Shown here piece by piece: positions 48,175 through 59,541 of a DNA stretch of 64,000 nt (position 1 is the first letter of the stretch; each line of letters begins with the position of its first letter). Both the position numbers and the translations under genes were made by a program. The DNA comes from Diphasiastrum complanatum. Lineage: Eukaryota; Streptophyta; Lycopodiopsida; Lycopodiales; Lycopodiaceae. Location: NCBI GenBank assembly GCA_029204225.1, contig CM055092.1, positions 63,971,425-64,035,424 on the forward strand, written 5' to 3'. Under the pieces are notes generated by a model. That model was not told the DNA's origin. It did no database searches and was given only the letters and a program-made list of their open reading frames with translations.

Positions 48175-48730
48175 CAGATCAAGTATTGAGTAGTTAGCTC
48201 TCTCTCAAGCTTGCGAGCTTGAACACTCTTGAGCATTCTAGCTCAGTTCTTTAGGGTTGATAAGAGATTGCTATTTACTGCTTATTAGTAGTTGTGCTTA
48301 ATTCAAACTTATACTTTAGCCGCTCAGAGATAGCTTAGAGTACGCAGCTTCGGTCTGCAACTTGTTGTACTCATTTACATCTGTTTCGCTTTCCTACTGA
48401 ATCAATACTATCTTCTTATTGCGTTCAGCTTCGTCTCAGAATGTATGCATTTTTGTAATTTTTCACGACTGATTATTTGTCTGATAATTCAATGCTTTAA
48501 ATGTTTGGGTACATAATCGCTATAGTGCTAATGATTTCAAAGTTAGTTACTATAAGATCAAATATGATTTCTATCACTATTGTTTTATTCGAAATTGATA
48601 GGTGTAGTCATGCATGAAGAAAGAGGAAGATAGTTTATTCCGCTGTGCACGATAAATTGTCTTTCTTGTCGTTCAAATTCTTTTTATTCGAATCTTATTC
48701 GACCTATCTTTTGTACACCTCTTTCCAACA
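48175..48730 (+). repeat. copia LTR, second copy (shared part)
   Basis: Aligns with 46618-47080 and ends CTTTCCAACA. The true left end lies upstream, probably between about 47890 and 48010, where GTAGAGTGACAGTCGCG-like short repeats occur, but could not be fixed. Confidence 0.8.
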
Positions 48731-48829
48731 ACAATTCCGATCCACAACTGTCCGTTGTAAATTTCCACTGCTAGTATCTCGTCCCAAATTTAGATTTTGG
48801 ATGTCCATCTCTAAATTGATTTGTGATTC

Positions 48830-49143
48830 AGGTTGAATGAATGAATGTGCGGAATGATGGATCTCTTAACTGATAATGATATCAGGGCAATAGCTTGAGC
48901 ATCATGAGCATGCCATTGTTTTTGTTCTGTAGTAGCAGCTGGTGTTGGAGCCTGTTGACCACCTCTAACAGAAGTAGCAGGTGCAATATCTATGGGACGT
49001 TCTTCATCCCCAGTAATAAGACCCTAAAGATTTCTAGCAACTAGCAGATTTCAAACCATAAAGCTCCATAGAGAATAGTTGCTTCCATCATGTTTATCTT
49101 CATGTGACAAAACTCCAAAAACATTTGATACATTTTGAGCCAT
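48830..49143 (-). pseudogene. copia gag N-terminal fragment
   Basis: The minus strand begins at ATG 49143-49141: MAQNVSNVFGVLSHEDKHDG, then SNYSLWSFMV, a stop, NLLVARNL, a stop, GLITGDEERPIDIAP and WHAHDAQAIALISLSVKRSI. GSNYSLW...NLLVA is the copia gag N-terminal motif, where the stops stand for Arg and Trp in relatives. The frame ends near 48830, and beyond 48730 an unrelated plus-strand LTR begins, so that element probably cut this one. Confidence 0.82.
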
Positions 49144-49264
49144 CTTCAACTAAACAAGAATAGACACACAAGTCTGACTGAAAATGCGAGCTAAATGCAC
49201 CTCAATCTGAGCACAAAACTTTTTTCCAAATTTATCACACCACTGAACTGTATATCCTTGGTTG

Positions 49265-49760
49265 TACACCTGATATCGATTCACAAGTGCGACTCCTAGT
49301 CCTTGACTTGGTTGTTCTCGCGTTGATTCGATATGTACAACAACAGACAATATCGATTTAGCGCGCACAAGTACGACCTCTGGTACTCTACTATGGCTGT
49401 CCACGCATTGAAACGATATACGTATGGACACATGCAATATCGATTCGGCGTGTAGATGTACAACCTCCCAGGATCTTTTGGCCTTTCGCGCGATATTAGT
49501 ATGGAGGCGATGAAATCTAAAGAGAATATTCTAATTTTCAGAGAAAATATTTTAGATTTTCCTAGGCACAAACATGTACTTAAAAGAAACTTTACCTTTT
49601 GGTATCGAATTCATCGTGCACAACCCAAATATCGCTTCAAAATGCATGACCTATGCACTACAATCTCAAATACGCTCACTTGCGCGTTGATCCGCTATCG
49701 ACTACCGACTTTCATTCTCGGGATATCGGTTCAATGTGCGCCTCCTATACTACCTCACTG
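49265..49760. repeat. degenerate repeats around TATCGATT...CAAGTRCGACCTC
   Basis: Related units start TATCGATTCACAAGTGCGAC (49274), TATCGATTTAGCGCGCACAA (49350), TATCGATTCGGCGTGTAGAT (49438), TATCGAATTCATCGTGCACA (49602) and TATCGGTTCAATGTGCGCC (49725). The first three are 76 and 88 bases apart. Each is followed by a pyrimidine-rich end (CTCCTAG, CCTCTGG, CCTCCCAGG). No coding evidence. They could be an LTR-internal or transposon subterminal array. Confidence 0.6.
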
Positions 49761-49860
49761 TTGGTTTGTACACACGCGCGCTAATCTGATACTAGGACAA
49801 TGCCCGCACCAAGGCAATTGTAGTAGAAACTGCGTGCTCGTAATTATCTTAGTTTTGTAA

Positions 49861-51063
49861 TGGCTACGATGATTCGAAGATTGTTTGATAGCTTATTATG
49901 ATTCTCTATCTGAATCTAATCGATGTGTCAACATGTACTGTGTCTGATTGATCATCGTTACAATGCTTGATCACTTGGTTATCTGATCAAGAATAATGTA
50001 GGTGGAACTTGTCATTGTTGAATTTCCATAGCAGATACATGAGTTATGTGTAGCTTGTTAAAGTACAATACATTGGACCTTAAATGAGCCTAATAATGAC
50101 TCATAGGCGGGATTGATTGATTTATTAACAATTGATTAATAATGACTCACAAGAGGGATTGATTGATTGATCAACAATTGAATGCAAACTATACATCAAA
50201 AATCAAGATCTAGATTGGCAATTCTACACACATCAAGCAAGAGCAACCATAAATCATTGATTATCATGAAAAGCTGACCTGTGACACATGTGGTAAGACC
50301 TTTAGTACAGCCTGCGGACAACAAATAAAGTTAAGAGCTCTTACATTTCATTAGATCACAAAAGTACATATAGTGTAGAGAGTCGAGATTGCCAATGAGC
50401 TCTCAAAAATTTGAAGGCATTACTATGGAAAAATGGATTGTATGTACAAAAGCTCTTCCCCACCTCAAGTTAGCTGAAAATCCAACATGTAATAAGGAAG
50501 ACGATGGACCGATTTTGCCCTAATTTGTCAATCTTATTTGACCCTAGAGTTTTGCCAACTTAGTGGCTAGGTTGGTTATCCACCTCCATGATTCAAGTAA
50601 TTTGGCCCTATATAGGAATTATGACCAAACAAGCCTAACTATTATGATCGCCAAGTGAAGATCTCCTTAGATCCTGTTACATGCAACCAAAAGAACACTT
50701 GTGGAGTAAAACCACCCAACCAACAAGAAATGGCTAGTCAAAACCCTAACTACTTCAACCCCAAGCCAAGGTGATTGAATGCAAGAGGAGGGGATCCTGG
50801 CTTCTGCAATCAGAAAATACAATGAGGAGATGGGCGAGTTCAAATAGGTTATGTACTCTCCAAAAACTAGAGAATATTTCCTCAAGGATCCCTCCAATCC
50901 TATCAAAAATGTTTGACCTCCTATTCTTGCACAAAAGTTGTCAATCACCATGAAAAATCTCGATAGGTCCAATTAGAGTACCTGGGCCCTCATAAGATTA
51001 TTAATTACATTATTGGCCAAGCCTAAAATGATGTGGCATAACTAATAACCTTATACACTGGAC
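49861..51063. other. no gene seen
   Basis: Noncoding. TAATGACTCA(T/C)A(G/A)G(C/A)GGGATTGATTGATT occurs twice (50093 and 50138), a local duplication of about 45 bases. 50980-51060 resembles 8040-8110 in words (AGGTTATTAGTTAC / AAGATTATTAATTAC), so both may be parts of one old LTR family. Confidence 0.35.
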
Positions 51064-51221
51064 TAGGGTGTCTTCGTTATTTGGTAGCAGGGACGAACGT
51101 CAAAGATTTTGCCTCCAATTCATCAAACACTTCGTTGCAGGAATGAACACCCGTCCTTCGGCCTTCGCTTCGTCTTCGGGGAACGTCAAGAAATGGCTGC
51201 ATAAGTTCACCATTTTCAACA
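51064..51221 (-). repeat. copia LTR fragment
   Basis: On the minus strand the LTR starts TGTTGAAAATGGTGAAC at 51221 after a purine run AAGAGGGAG. The equivalent junction of the 58.7-64 kb element is TGTCAGAAATGGTGAAC at 59532. The left limit is uncertain. Confidence 0.65.
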
Positions 51222-54165
51222 CTCCCTCTTGAACGTTGCAACCTTTTTTGTGTTTGTTCAGTCCCATTGTATTTTTCTGTTTTGTGAACAGTGGCTTGTC
51301 GAGCGGCTTCGTGAGCAAATCTACAACCATGTCCTTTGAATTTATGTACTGGACTTTCAGCTCTCCTTTCGAGATCAAGTCTTGAATGTGATGGTACTTC
51401 AAAGGTATGTGTTTGGTCTTCGAATGGAAGACTAGATCCTGGGACAAATATATGGCACTTTGAGAATCCTTCATCATCATGCATGGTTCTCTTTGTTGAA
51501 TGTCAATTGCCTCCAACATCATCTGTAACCACACGATCTCATTCGCATTTTTGAAGCTGCGACATATTCAGTTTCGTATGAGAATTGAGCCACCAATGTT
51601 TGTTTTTTGCATATCCAGTTGATTGCTGCTCCACACGCTATCGAACACCCTCCTATCACGAACTTGTTGTCATCTTTGCAGCTCGCCCAGCTTGCATCAC
51701 TATAGTGTTGCAGCTCAAATCCTTTTGCTTCTTTTTCTGCTTTATAGGTCATCCCATACTTTGGGTGCCTTTCAGATACTGCAACATTCTCTTCGTCATT
51801 TGCCAATGTGCCATGCCAAGATTCAAGAAAAATTGGCTCAATGCATAGACAAGGAAGGCCAAGTCGGGTCTGGTTCAAATTGTGAGATACATCAGACTAC
51901 CAGTAAAATTTTGATATGGTATACCTTCCAGTTTTAGCCTCTCCTCATTAGTATTCAGGCGTTTCTGTTTTGTCACTCTAGCTCCAGCTATCATTGGTAT
52001 GGCTTTTTCTTTGCAGTCCACCATTCGGTACTGCTTCAGCATCTTTTCGGCGTATTTTGATTGACTCAGATGCATTACTCCTCTGATTTGATCTCTTTCG
52101 ATCTCCAACCCAAGGCACTTTGTTGCTTCTCCTAGATTTGTGATCTCATAACTTCAGATATCTGACTCTTTGTTTCCTTGATCAGAATCAAAGAGTTTTC
52201 TATCATCAAGGAGTCATCTCCAAAAATAATTAGAATCACAAAATTTCTTCCTACTCTCTTCATATAGACATTGCAGTCTGGCTGTGTAGGAACGAAGTCT
52301 AGAGACTTCAAAAGGTTGTCGAGCTTCTTGTACGAAGCTCGTGATGCCTGCTTCTGACCATAAATGCATAGCTGCAACCAACAAACATATTGTCGATTGT
52401 CGGGGTCTTCGAATCCTTCAGGCTGTTTCATGAAGATTTCTTCCTCTAGATCTCTGCGGAGAAAGGCTGTTTTCACATCAATCTGGTGTACTTCCAGATT
52501 GTATTGTGCTGCGTATGCAAGGAGTAGTCGAATACTTGTCATCTTCACCACTGGTGAGTAGGTATCAAAGTAATTGATATCATACCTTTGCGTGTAGCCC
52601 TTGTAAACAAGTCTTGCTTTGTAGCATCTGACAGTGCCATCTAATTTGATTTTTCTTTTATAAACCCATTTGCAGTCGAAAATCTTTTTGTCTTCGGGTA
52701 GTGGCTCTAGTGTCCATGCCTCATTTTGTCTCATTGATTCGATCTCCTCTGACATTGCTTCCTTCCAGAATTCTCCCTCTAGACTCTAGATAGCTCTTTG
52801 GTAGGTTGTTGGTTCTCCAGTGAAGTTGCAAAATTCAAACTCTGCATCTTCGCTCCATTGAAGATTGTTAGTGTATCGATCTGGAGGTCTTCTTTGTCTT
52901 GTTGGCCTTCTTGGTCCTGTTTGTCGCTGCTGGTTCGATTCTTCTTTGGCAGGTTGGTCTTCAACTTCTTGCTCTGGAGTCAAGGGCTCTACACTATGTT
53001 GATGTCTATCCTCGATCTCCCTCTTGAATTGGCAGTAGCGTGAAGATCTCATGGCCCTTTTCTCATGGCCCTTTTCTTTTTTTAATCCAACAAATGTGGA
53101 CTCGTTGAATTTCACATCTCAACTCGACACAAGGGTTGTAGTGTCTATACACTTGCGATCCATTTGAGTATCTGACCATGATTGTTTGCTCTGAGTTTTT
53201 GTCGAGCTTGCTTCTGTTTTCTTTTAGTATGTGCTTGTATGCTGCACATCCGAACACATGTACGTATGATAGATCGGGCTTATTACCTGTCCACATCTCA
53301 TACGGTGTCTTGTTTTCCAAGGCTGTCGTTGTTGATCTGTTCTATAGGTGTATTGTTATAGCAATTGCCTCAGCCCAAAATTGTCTAGGCAACTAAGCTT
53401 GTGCCATCATGCATCTGGCTCCTTCGACTAGCGTCGTTTTTCTTCTTTCTATGACACCATTATATTTAGTTGTGTATGTAGGAGTGAATTGATGCTCTAT
53501 GTCTTGTTCTTGGCAGAAGCTTGAGAACTCCTTGCTCTTGTACTCAACTCCATTGTCAGACCTGATGGTCTATATCTTCTTCAAGGTGTGTCTCTCTACG
53601 AATGCCACGAACTTCTTGACAGAGTCAAACACTTCAGATTTTTTCTTTAAATAATAAATTGTTGTCATCCGGTTGTACTCATCAATGAACGTCAAGAATT
53701 ATCTTGATCTTGAGAGTGAATCGGCTTTCATCGGTACACGGCCATCTGAGTGGATGAGCTCAAGAACTTCTTTCGCTCTTCTTCTCTCATGTACAAATGG
53801 ACTTCGATGTTGTTTGCCCTTTTGGCATGCTTCACAAAATTCAATGTCAGGTCTGGATATCTTTAGACCTGTGACAATCTCCTTTCTGCTCATGTCATAC
53901 AGGACTTCTCATGTTCAGATGATACATTCTTTTGTGCCAAAGTTGATCTTCATTCTATGATGCATTTAGTATGCTATCAAAATTGTTGATTATCCTTGCT
54001 TGGTACAGGTTACCTTCTCTGGATCCAATTGTCAATAGCTTGTTTGTTCTTATCTCGATCATCTAGCATGTATTGCCATCGAAGAGGACTCGAATTTCGA
54101 GATCTGTCATCTTTGAGACTGATCGCAGGTCTTCTTAGTGAGTGTACATAGAGTGTGATTTGTGT
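51222..54165 (-). pseudogene. copia pol, decayed sister of the 59-62 kb pol
   Basis: From right to left: protease tail (VSKMTDLEIRVLFDGNTC; NKLLTIGSREGNLYQARI), GAG-pre-integrase (DQLWHKRMYHLN; CEACQKGKQHRSPF), integrase with breaks (ELIHSDGRVPMKADS; YEMWTGNKPDLSYVHVFGCA), RT (FDCKWVYKRKIKLDGTVRCY; IDVKTAFLRRDLEEEIFMKQ; LIIFGDDSLMIEN) and RNase H (HYSDASWASCKDDN; CGAAINWICKKQTLVAQ; MKDSQSAIYLSQDLVF; KTKHIPLKYHHIQDLI) to about 51290. The RT box is FGDD, where relatives have FVDD. Gag, primer-binding site and 5' LTR are absent, so the copy is 5'-truncated, and it carries several stops and frameshifts. Confidence 0.9.
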
Positions 54166-55480
54166 AAGCTATTCACATGTGAAAGATCAAAATATTGGAA
54201 AATGTTATTTTACCTTTTGGAAATTTGATTCATTATATATTGAAATGGTGTTACTGGATGCTTGACATAAACATCAGTCAATGACCAAATTTTTATTTTT
54301 TTTACTACATCAAGTACCTAAATTGGTATTATCAATTAATGATCATCTCTTTGGGGATTGAAATCTTATATTCTGTAGTAAAAACCATACACTTGTGATT
54401 TAATGAGTCATAACAGTCACCAGTTGTTATAGTATCTCTTTTCAACCCTTGCTATTTGTTTCTTTTCTTGCCATATAGGTCCAACCATTTATCCATTAGT
54501 TTAAAGGAAAATAGAAATATTTTCTCATATATAAGGTTGAAATTTCATATATTTTGAGGTTTCTCACCTAATATCTTGTCCCTTTCCACATCATCCCATA
54601 ATCTTGGAGATGATTGATCTATTTAAAACAAAAATTTTAACATGTAAATGAGAGATTCTTGTGCTAACAATTAATTGACACTTTTCCCTCAAACTTTGCT
54701 TTCTGATGCACAAAATATTTTAAAAGTTTCTTAGATTTATCCAAAAATGACATTCACCTACAAAAAATAACAAGCATAAAAATATATCATAAATTGGTAA
54801 GTTCAGTTAAAGCCATGAATTCTCTATTAATGTCTATGAAGTGCATAGAACCAACAATACCAACTTCTTGAACCAAGTGCACCAAGAGATGCATGCGTAT
54901 GTCTAAGATGGAAGTTTAAAAATTCCTCTTGGGCATACATATAGTCTCCAGTTAGATCTCATGTTTTCTTTTGCATGTCCACATCACAAATCTCCTTGTC
55001 GGATATCCACCTACAGGATCATTATGCATTTTAACAATAAGACTTTGAGGTGATGACCTTGCTCTGAGGTGAAACACTAGGCCGACATCGTTGATAGTTT
55101 TAGTGCCATGTATGAGCACCTCATGATCCCTCATGTCATAGATTCAAGCATAACTTGTGCTTATGGTGGGCCTACTTGCCTTATGTCTATAGAGGTGGGA
55201 CAATCGCATATTAATCATTCAATGTACTCGAGGAGTGGGTGGATGGCATGAGCATGCTTGAGCTAGGATGTGTTTCTAGCCATGGAGATAAGTGCCCATG
55301 AGAGCCAAGTACAATCGCCAATGGTATGGAATGTTGGTTATTGTATGTGGTTTGACTAGGCCAGTTGTGTCGACAATTCTAGAGCACAGAGGTGAGTCAA
55401 CAATGACTCTATAGATGGGTGGTAACAAAGTGATGTTTGAAGTTCACTCTATGAAGATCAGTCTAATAAATTATAGCAAT
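54166..55480. other. noncoding, possibly ending in an LTR
   Basis: AT-rich to about 54950, then less so. Because a primer-binding site follows at 55481, the last few hundred bases (roughly 55140-55480) may be a 5' LTR on the plus strand. No second copy is present to define it. Confidence 0.4.
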
Positions 55481-55493
55481 TGGTATCAGAGCC
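55481..55493 (+). other. primer-binding site without a matching element
   Basis: TGGTATCAGAGCC is an exact match to the initiator-Met tRNA site used by plant copia elements. It is followed by ACCAATTTCC. No gag was recognised downstream, so only the LTR-PBS end of an element seems to remain. Confidence 0.7.
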
Positions 55494-56837
55494 ACCAATT
55501 TCCATGTTCAAGGTGCATGTGTTTCGATTGTCTTTTTGTGGCAAATTTTAATCCTTTAATGCTCGTTGATGAAATTGTGCGATTATGCTTGAACTTCATA
55601 GCTTTTGCTTTGAGAAAGTGTAATCAAACCTGCTACAATAATTCTGATTTCCATCATGATTTGAAGCATGTAAAACTATGCTAAAATGACGTTAAACCTT
55701 TTTTTTATGGCTTAGTAAAATCTACTTCTTTTGTATTCTAATTAAGGTGGGGTTTTGCCAACTTTTTTCCATTGTTGGCAAGCTCGTAAGAAATTTCTAT
55801 AGCTTGCAAATTTTTTGCAGTTTGTTGTAAAGTTAATTTTGTTGGTTCCCTTTTGGTAAAGTAAAATTCTAACTAGAAGACGAACTTTGCAAAATGTAAT
55901 GCTACATATTTTTTTCAATTTAAAGCCTAGTTGAAGTTCTAACTTTAAAAGTTATGAATTTAGTTAAAAAAAAATTGCAATATTAAGTTTGCAAAAATTT
56001 TATTTACTAAGCTTTGTAAAACTTTGTAGTAAACTTCAAGTCTTGTAAGCAAACAAATTCGAGATAGCTGGACGTAGCAAGGCGGCACTAAGATTGTGCT
56101 ATCTTTTTCTCTCATTACTTTTTGGAAAGGACATGTACGATGTCCTTAACTCATTAGTTCTTGAACTCAAAGAAAGACAAATGGAAAATCATTTTTTTGT
56201 ATGGTTGGCCACAGGAACATGGGCAGAGGCACACTTGCCTTGTCTGTGCATGTATCCTCTTGGTGTGCCCAAGCTGTGGTTGGATGTGTCTATAGTGAGT
56301 TGGTGTGCCCACAAATAGTCCTTCGCGCCTGCAACCCGAGTGCCTTACATATATACTTGCAATTTCATACATGTCCTAGCTCTCTTTTGGCTTAACCCTC
56401 TCTTCTGCATGAGAGCTTGTGGGAATTTCTTTGGGTGGCTGAATCAAAATTTCTCTCCTAGACACATATGGGTCGTGGGTGGTACCCCAAACTCCTGCAT
56501 GGGTATGCCACATGGCGAACACACAACTTGCCATGTGTTAGTGTATTCCAAATGGCTAATTGTCATACGATTAATATCTATTCCATACAAAGAGAGTGAA
56601 ATTTTCAAGCCTCGTGAATTAAGGGTGGGGTAAAGATCTTGGCCCCCCCTCATTATTGGCTTTTCTAAGTTTAAGCTTTTGGCTTTGAGAAAGCCCTTTT
56701 TGAAGTTTTGCAACTAAGGCAATATTGGGTTTGATTTGCTTAGAACTTCATGGTTTTTCCTCTAGTTTTTGCACTACCTTGACACTATAGCTATGGAGCC
56801 CACATGAAAGGGTACTCAGGCATGAAGTGATGAATGA
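55494..56837. other. no gene seen
   Basis: 55560-55720 is a short open stretch without domains. 55740-56040 is AT-rich with recurring TTTGCAAA-like words. 56200-56310 has repeated GGTGTGCCCA. No support for a gene. Confidence 0.4.
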
Positions 56838-57294
56838 CCTTCGTCATCCATGTTTGAGAAATTTTGTCATTGTTTTTCTTGACAACATATTTGTATATAG
56901 TCATAGTTTGGAAGAGTCTAGCAGAGCATGAAGCACATCGTTGTATTTTCTTTGATTTTAAGGTGGGAAAAGCTCTATGCTAAAGTGTCAAAATGTGAGT
57001 TTCTTATACAAAACTCAGGTGTTCTGGACCATATCATATCTAATCAAGGAATTGAAATCAAATATGATAAGGTTTGCAAGGTACGAGAGTGGCCTTTTAC
57101 AAAAAAACATTTGGAAAGTAGATTTTTTTTTGGGAGTTTCAGAGGTGTTTTTTCATAGATTCATTAGGGAACATGCCTTGATCACATTACCCCTAATAAA
57201 TCATCTTAAGAGAATAAAAAATATTGCTAAAGGCAATTGTAAGAAATTTAGTCCACTTCAAAGGAACAATGAGCTGAAAGTTTTGAAACTTTGA
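56838..57294 (+). pseudogene. Ty3/gypsy reverse transcriptase fragment
   Basis: Reads NFVIVFLDNIFVYSHSLEES, then with frame changes LYAKVSKCEFLIQNSGVLDH, IISNQGIEIKYDKVCKVREW, PFTKKHLES and FIREHALITLPLINHLKR. These follow the gypsy RT order: catalytic FLDDI box, AKxxKCEF, LGHxVSxxG, WPxPKxxKELRSFLG. The catalytic box has FLDN in place of FLDD. No other gypsy domain adjoins it. Confidence 0.88.
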
Positions 57295-57385
57295 AATATC
57301 ATGTTTCTACTCACTCATACTACACTTGTCCTCCTATTTACCACCAAAAGAGGATGCCTCACCTTGATCCAAGTTCCCTTGCTTC

Positions 57386-58028
57386 TTAAATCCTTACCTT
57401 TGCGTTTGCCCTTAGAGAACAATGTCTCTTCTCCTCCTTGAGTTGAAGTGGCTCCTCCTCTTGCTTGTAGCCTATGTTCTTCAACCACCAAGATTTCTTA
57501 CAAGTCCTATACACTTGGGAATGTCTTTTGGATGGCAAAACTTTGCACAAGGTTAGCATTTTCATGATCATCTAACAATCCATTGAGTATTACTTATACA
57601 AGCTCTACTTCTTTAATGTTATCATCAATACATCCTAGATCATCATTTAGGGCTTTGACTCTTAACATAAAGGTATGAGCACTTTCCCCTTCCGTTTGGA
57701 TACTTTGGAAGATTTTCCTTCATAGGGTTAGGACCCTATAAGTGGACTTACTTTTATACACCTTCTTCAAGGCAGTCCAAGCTTCACTTGAAGAAGTGCA
57801 TTTCCCAACTTCCTTAAAAAGTTCATTTGACACACTCATTTTTATGATGTGGAATGCCTTCTTGGTCCTCTTATCATATGTTACTTGGTCTTGAAGAACC
57901 AAAGGCCTCTCTTCCAAACTTGCAACAATATCCATTAACTCATTCAACTCAAGTAGGGACTCCATCCTTACTTTCCAAGTTGAATAGTTAGTTGAGTTTA
58001 ACAAGATTCCACTTGTAGTAGCCATCAT
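57386..58028 (-). pseudogene. copia gag fragment
   Basis: An open minus-strand frame from ATG 58028 encodes GILLNSTNYSTWKVRMESLL, DIVASLEERPLVLQDQVTYD and VSNELFKEVGKCTSSSEAWT, the gag-polypeptide (UBN2) fold, to a stop at 57720. The other frame continues with RVKALNDDLGCIDDN-like sequence down to about 57386. No zinc knuckle, pol or LTR was found with it. It belongs to a different copia group from the 47 kb gag. Confidence 0.83.
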
Positions 58029-58320
58029 GAAAAATGATTACTCCTCCTCTATAAACTTGCCCTAATGCACTAATCACTCACACTCCTATCAAAAAATGAA
58101 GTAATAGTGCAACCACAATGATTTAGAACTTTTCAAGACTAACTTCTTGAAACTAGACAGCTTAAATGTAGATCTTGATAAATCTTGATCAACAAATGAT
58201 AGAATGAAACTAAGATATGAAAATTGATGACGTACACACAATTTAGGGAGCTTATTACAATCAATATTGAATAAAAAAGAAACTACATGCAAAATAATTG
58301 ACAATCTTGGTGCTCATCTA

Positions 58321-58475
58321 TATAGGGAGACTCCTCTTCCAAAGGGAGCACAACTCATACACAAATGGAATTTTTTACAAAAAAAGTGATTGATAATCCA
58401 CATGGGGAGCATAGCTCACTCACTAGGGAGAGTCATCCACATGGGGAGCAAAGCTCACTCATTAGTGGAGATTGC
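58321..58475. repeat. short 39-bp repeat with GGGGAGCA core
   Basis: ATCCACATGGGGAGCATAGC at 58396 recurs with one change 39 bases on at 58435, and a weaker relative (AAAGGGAGCACAACTCA) lies at 58339. Noncoding. Confidence 0.7.
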
Positions 58476-58733
58476 AAATTTGAAAAGCTAGAAACAATAT
58501 GAAGCTTGAATGTATACAAAGTTTTCAACACATAAAAAACATGTTTTGATTAATCACATAAAAAAACATAAATCTCTTTTCCTAGAGCATAAATGACCTG
58601 AAATGACCTGTACATGTCTCAAGATCACAAAGATCCAACCACAACACAAGTTAGAAGAGATTTGATCAAAGACAAATGCTAAAAATCATTATAGATTGAT
58701 GCAAAACTCTATTTTTGGCAAAATTCTATTTTT

Positions 58734-59532
58734 TGTTGCGGAAGCGAGGCTGTTTCTTTTTCGTCTTCGTCTTCTTATTCGCGAACAATTTTGTGTCTTT
58801 GAATTTTCTTTTTGTGCGAAAGTTGTTTACAAGATCCCAGACATGCGATACACATCACAAAACACATTCTATTCTAGCAATCAAGACAAATTGACAGCAC
58901 AAGACAGGGAGATGCACGAAAATAGAGCTACTGTATTATCAGTTTAGTTTTTAGAGCGAGATCGTCAGTGTCTATCTCATTGGTGGAATGACATTCTACT
59001 CTTTTGCTGTGTTCTGCTCGTTGGCAGACTTTCATGCACAGCTATAGTTTCTAGTATTTTTCTTTCTGCTCTACTCACTACCTTTCTCTCTTTGTCTCTT
59101 ACAGATCTCTCTATTCAGATTATCCTTTTTCTTCATTCCTTTTTTTATGATCCAGAGAGGATCGTTATACCTCCACAGTGTGGAGTTTACAAGATGGCTA
59201 AACATAGAATCACAAGACTAGTTAACACCAATCAACTAGCTAGTTAGTCTCCGTCGTTGCCATTTGTTTCAGCTGGGCGTGAAGTCTATGACTCCAAGCC
59301 CGTTGAGCTGCCAGTTGGCAGCGTGAAATATTCCTCTTTGTTTGTTTCGTAGTTTTTTGTTTTGTGCCTCTTCGCAGTTTGCGATCATGGAGGTGTGTTT
59401 ACAATTCACGAATGATTCGCAAATTGTTCGTGCTTCGAGTCAAGGCATGTTGATTGTCACAAATTGTTCTTATTTGACCTTCATTTCTTGTTCGTGTTGC
59501 GACAAAGTTGTAGGAGTTCACCATTTCTGACA
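58734..59532 (-). repeat. 3' LTR of the 58.7-64 kb element
   Basis: 799 bases from TGTTGCGGAAGCG (outer edge) to CCATTTCTGACA (inner edge). It aligns with 63271 onward through TTTCTTTTTCGTCTT, CAAGATCCCAGACA and GGCGTGAAGTCTATGACTCC. Confidence 0.92.
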
Positions 59533-59541
59533 CTCCCTCTT
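59533..59541 (-). other. polypurine tract
   Basis: AAGAGGGAG on the minus strand directly before the TGTCAGAAATGG start of the LTR. Confidence 0.75.

Larger units (their letters stand above)
46618..48730 (+). mobile_element. copia LTR-PBS-gag-LTR remnant
   Basis: A 3' portion of an LTR (46618-47080) is followed by primer-binding site, gag and a second LTR whose matching part is 48175-48730. Both LTR copies share GATCAAGTATTGA, CTCAAGC, GCTTCGATC/GCTTCGGTC and CCTCTTTCCAACA. The second copy has about 80 extra bases near 48565-48645. All of pol is missing between gag and the second LTR. With the truncated pol at 44600-46617 the arrangement is pol-LTR-gag-LTR, as if two copies of one family recombined. 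Confidence 0.85.
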
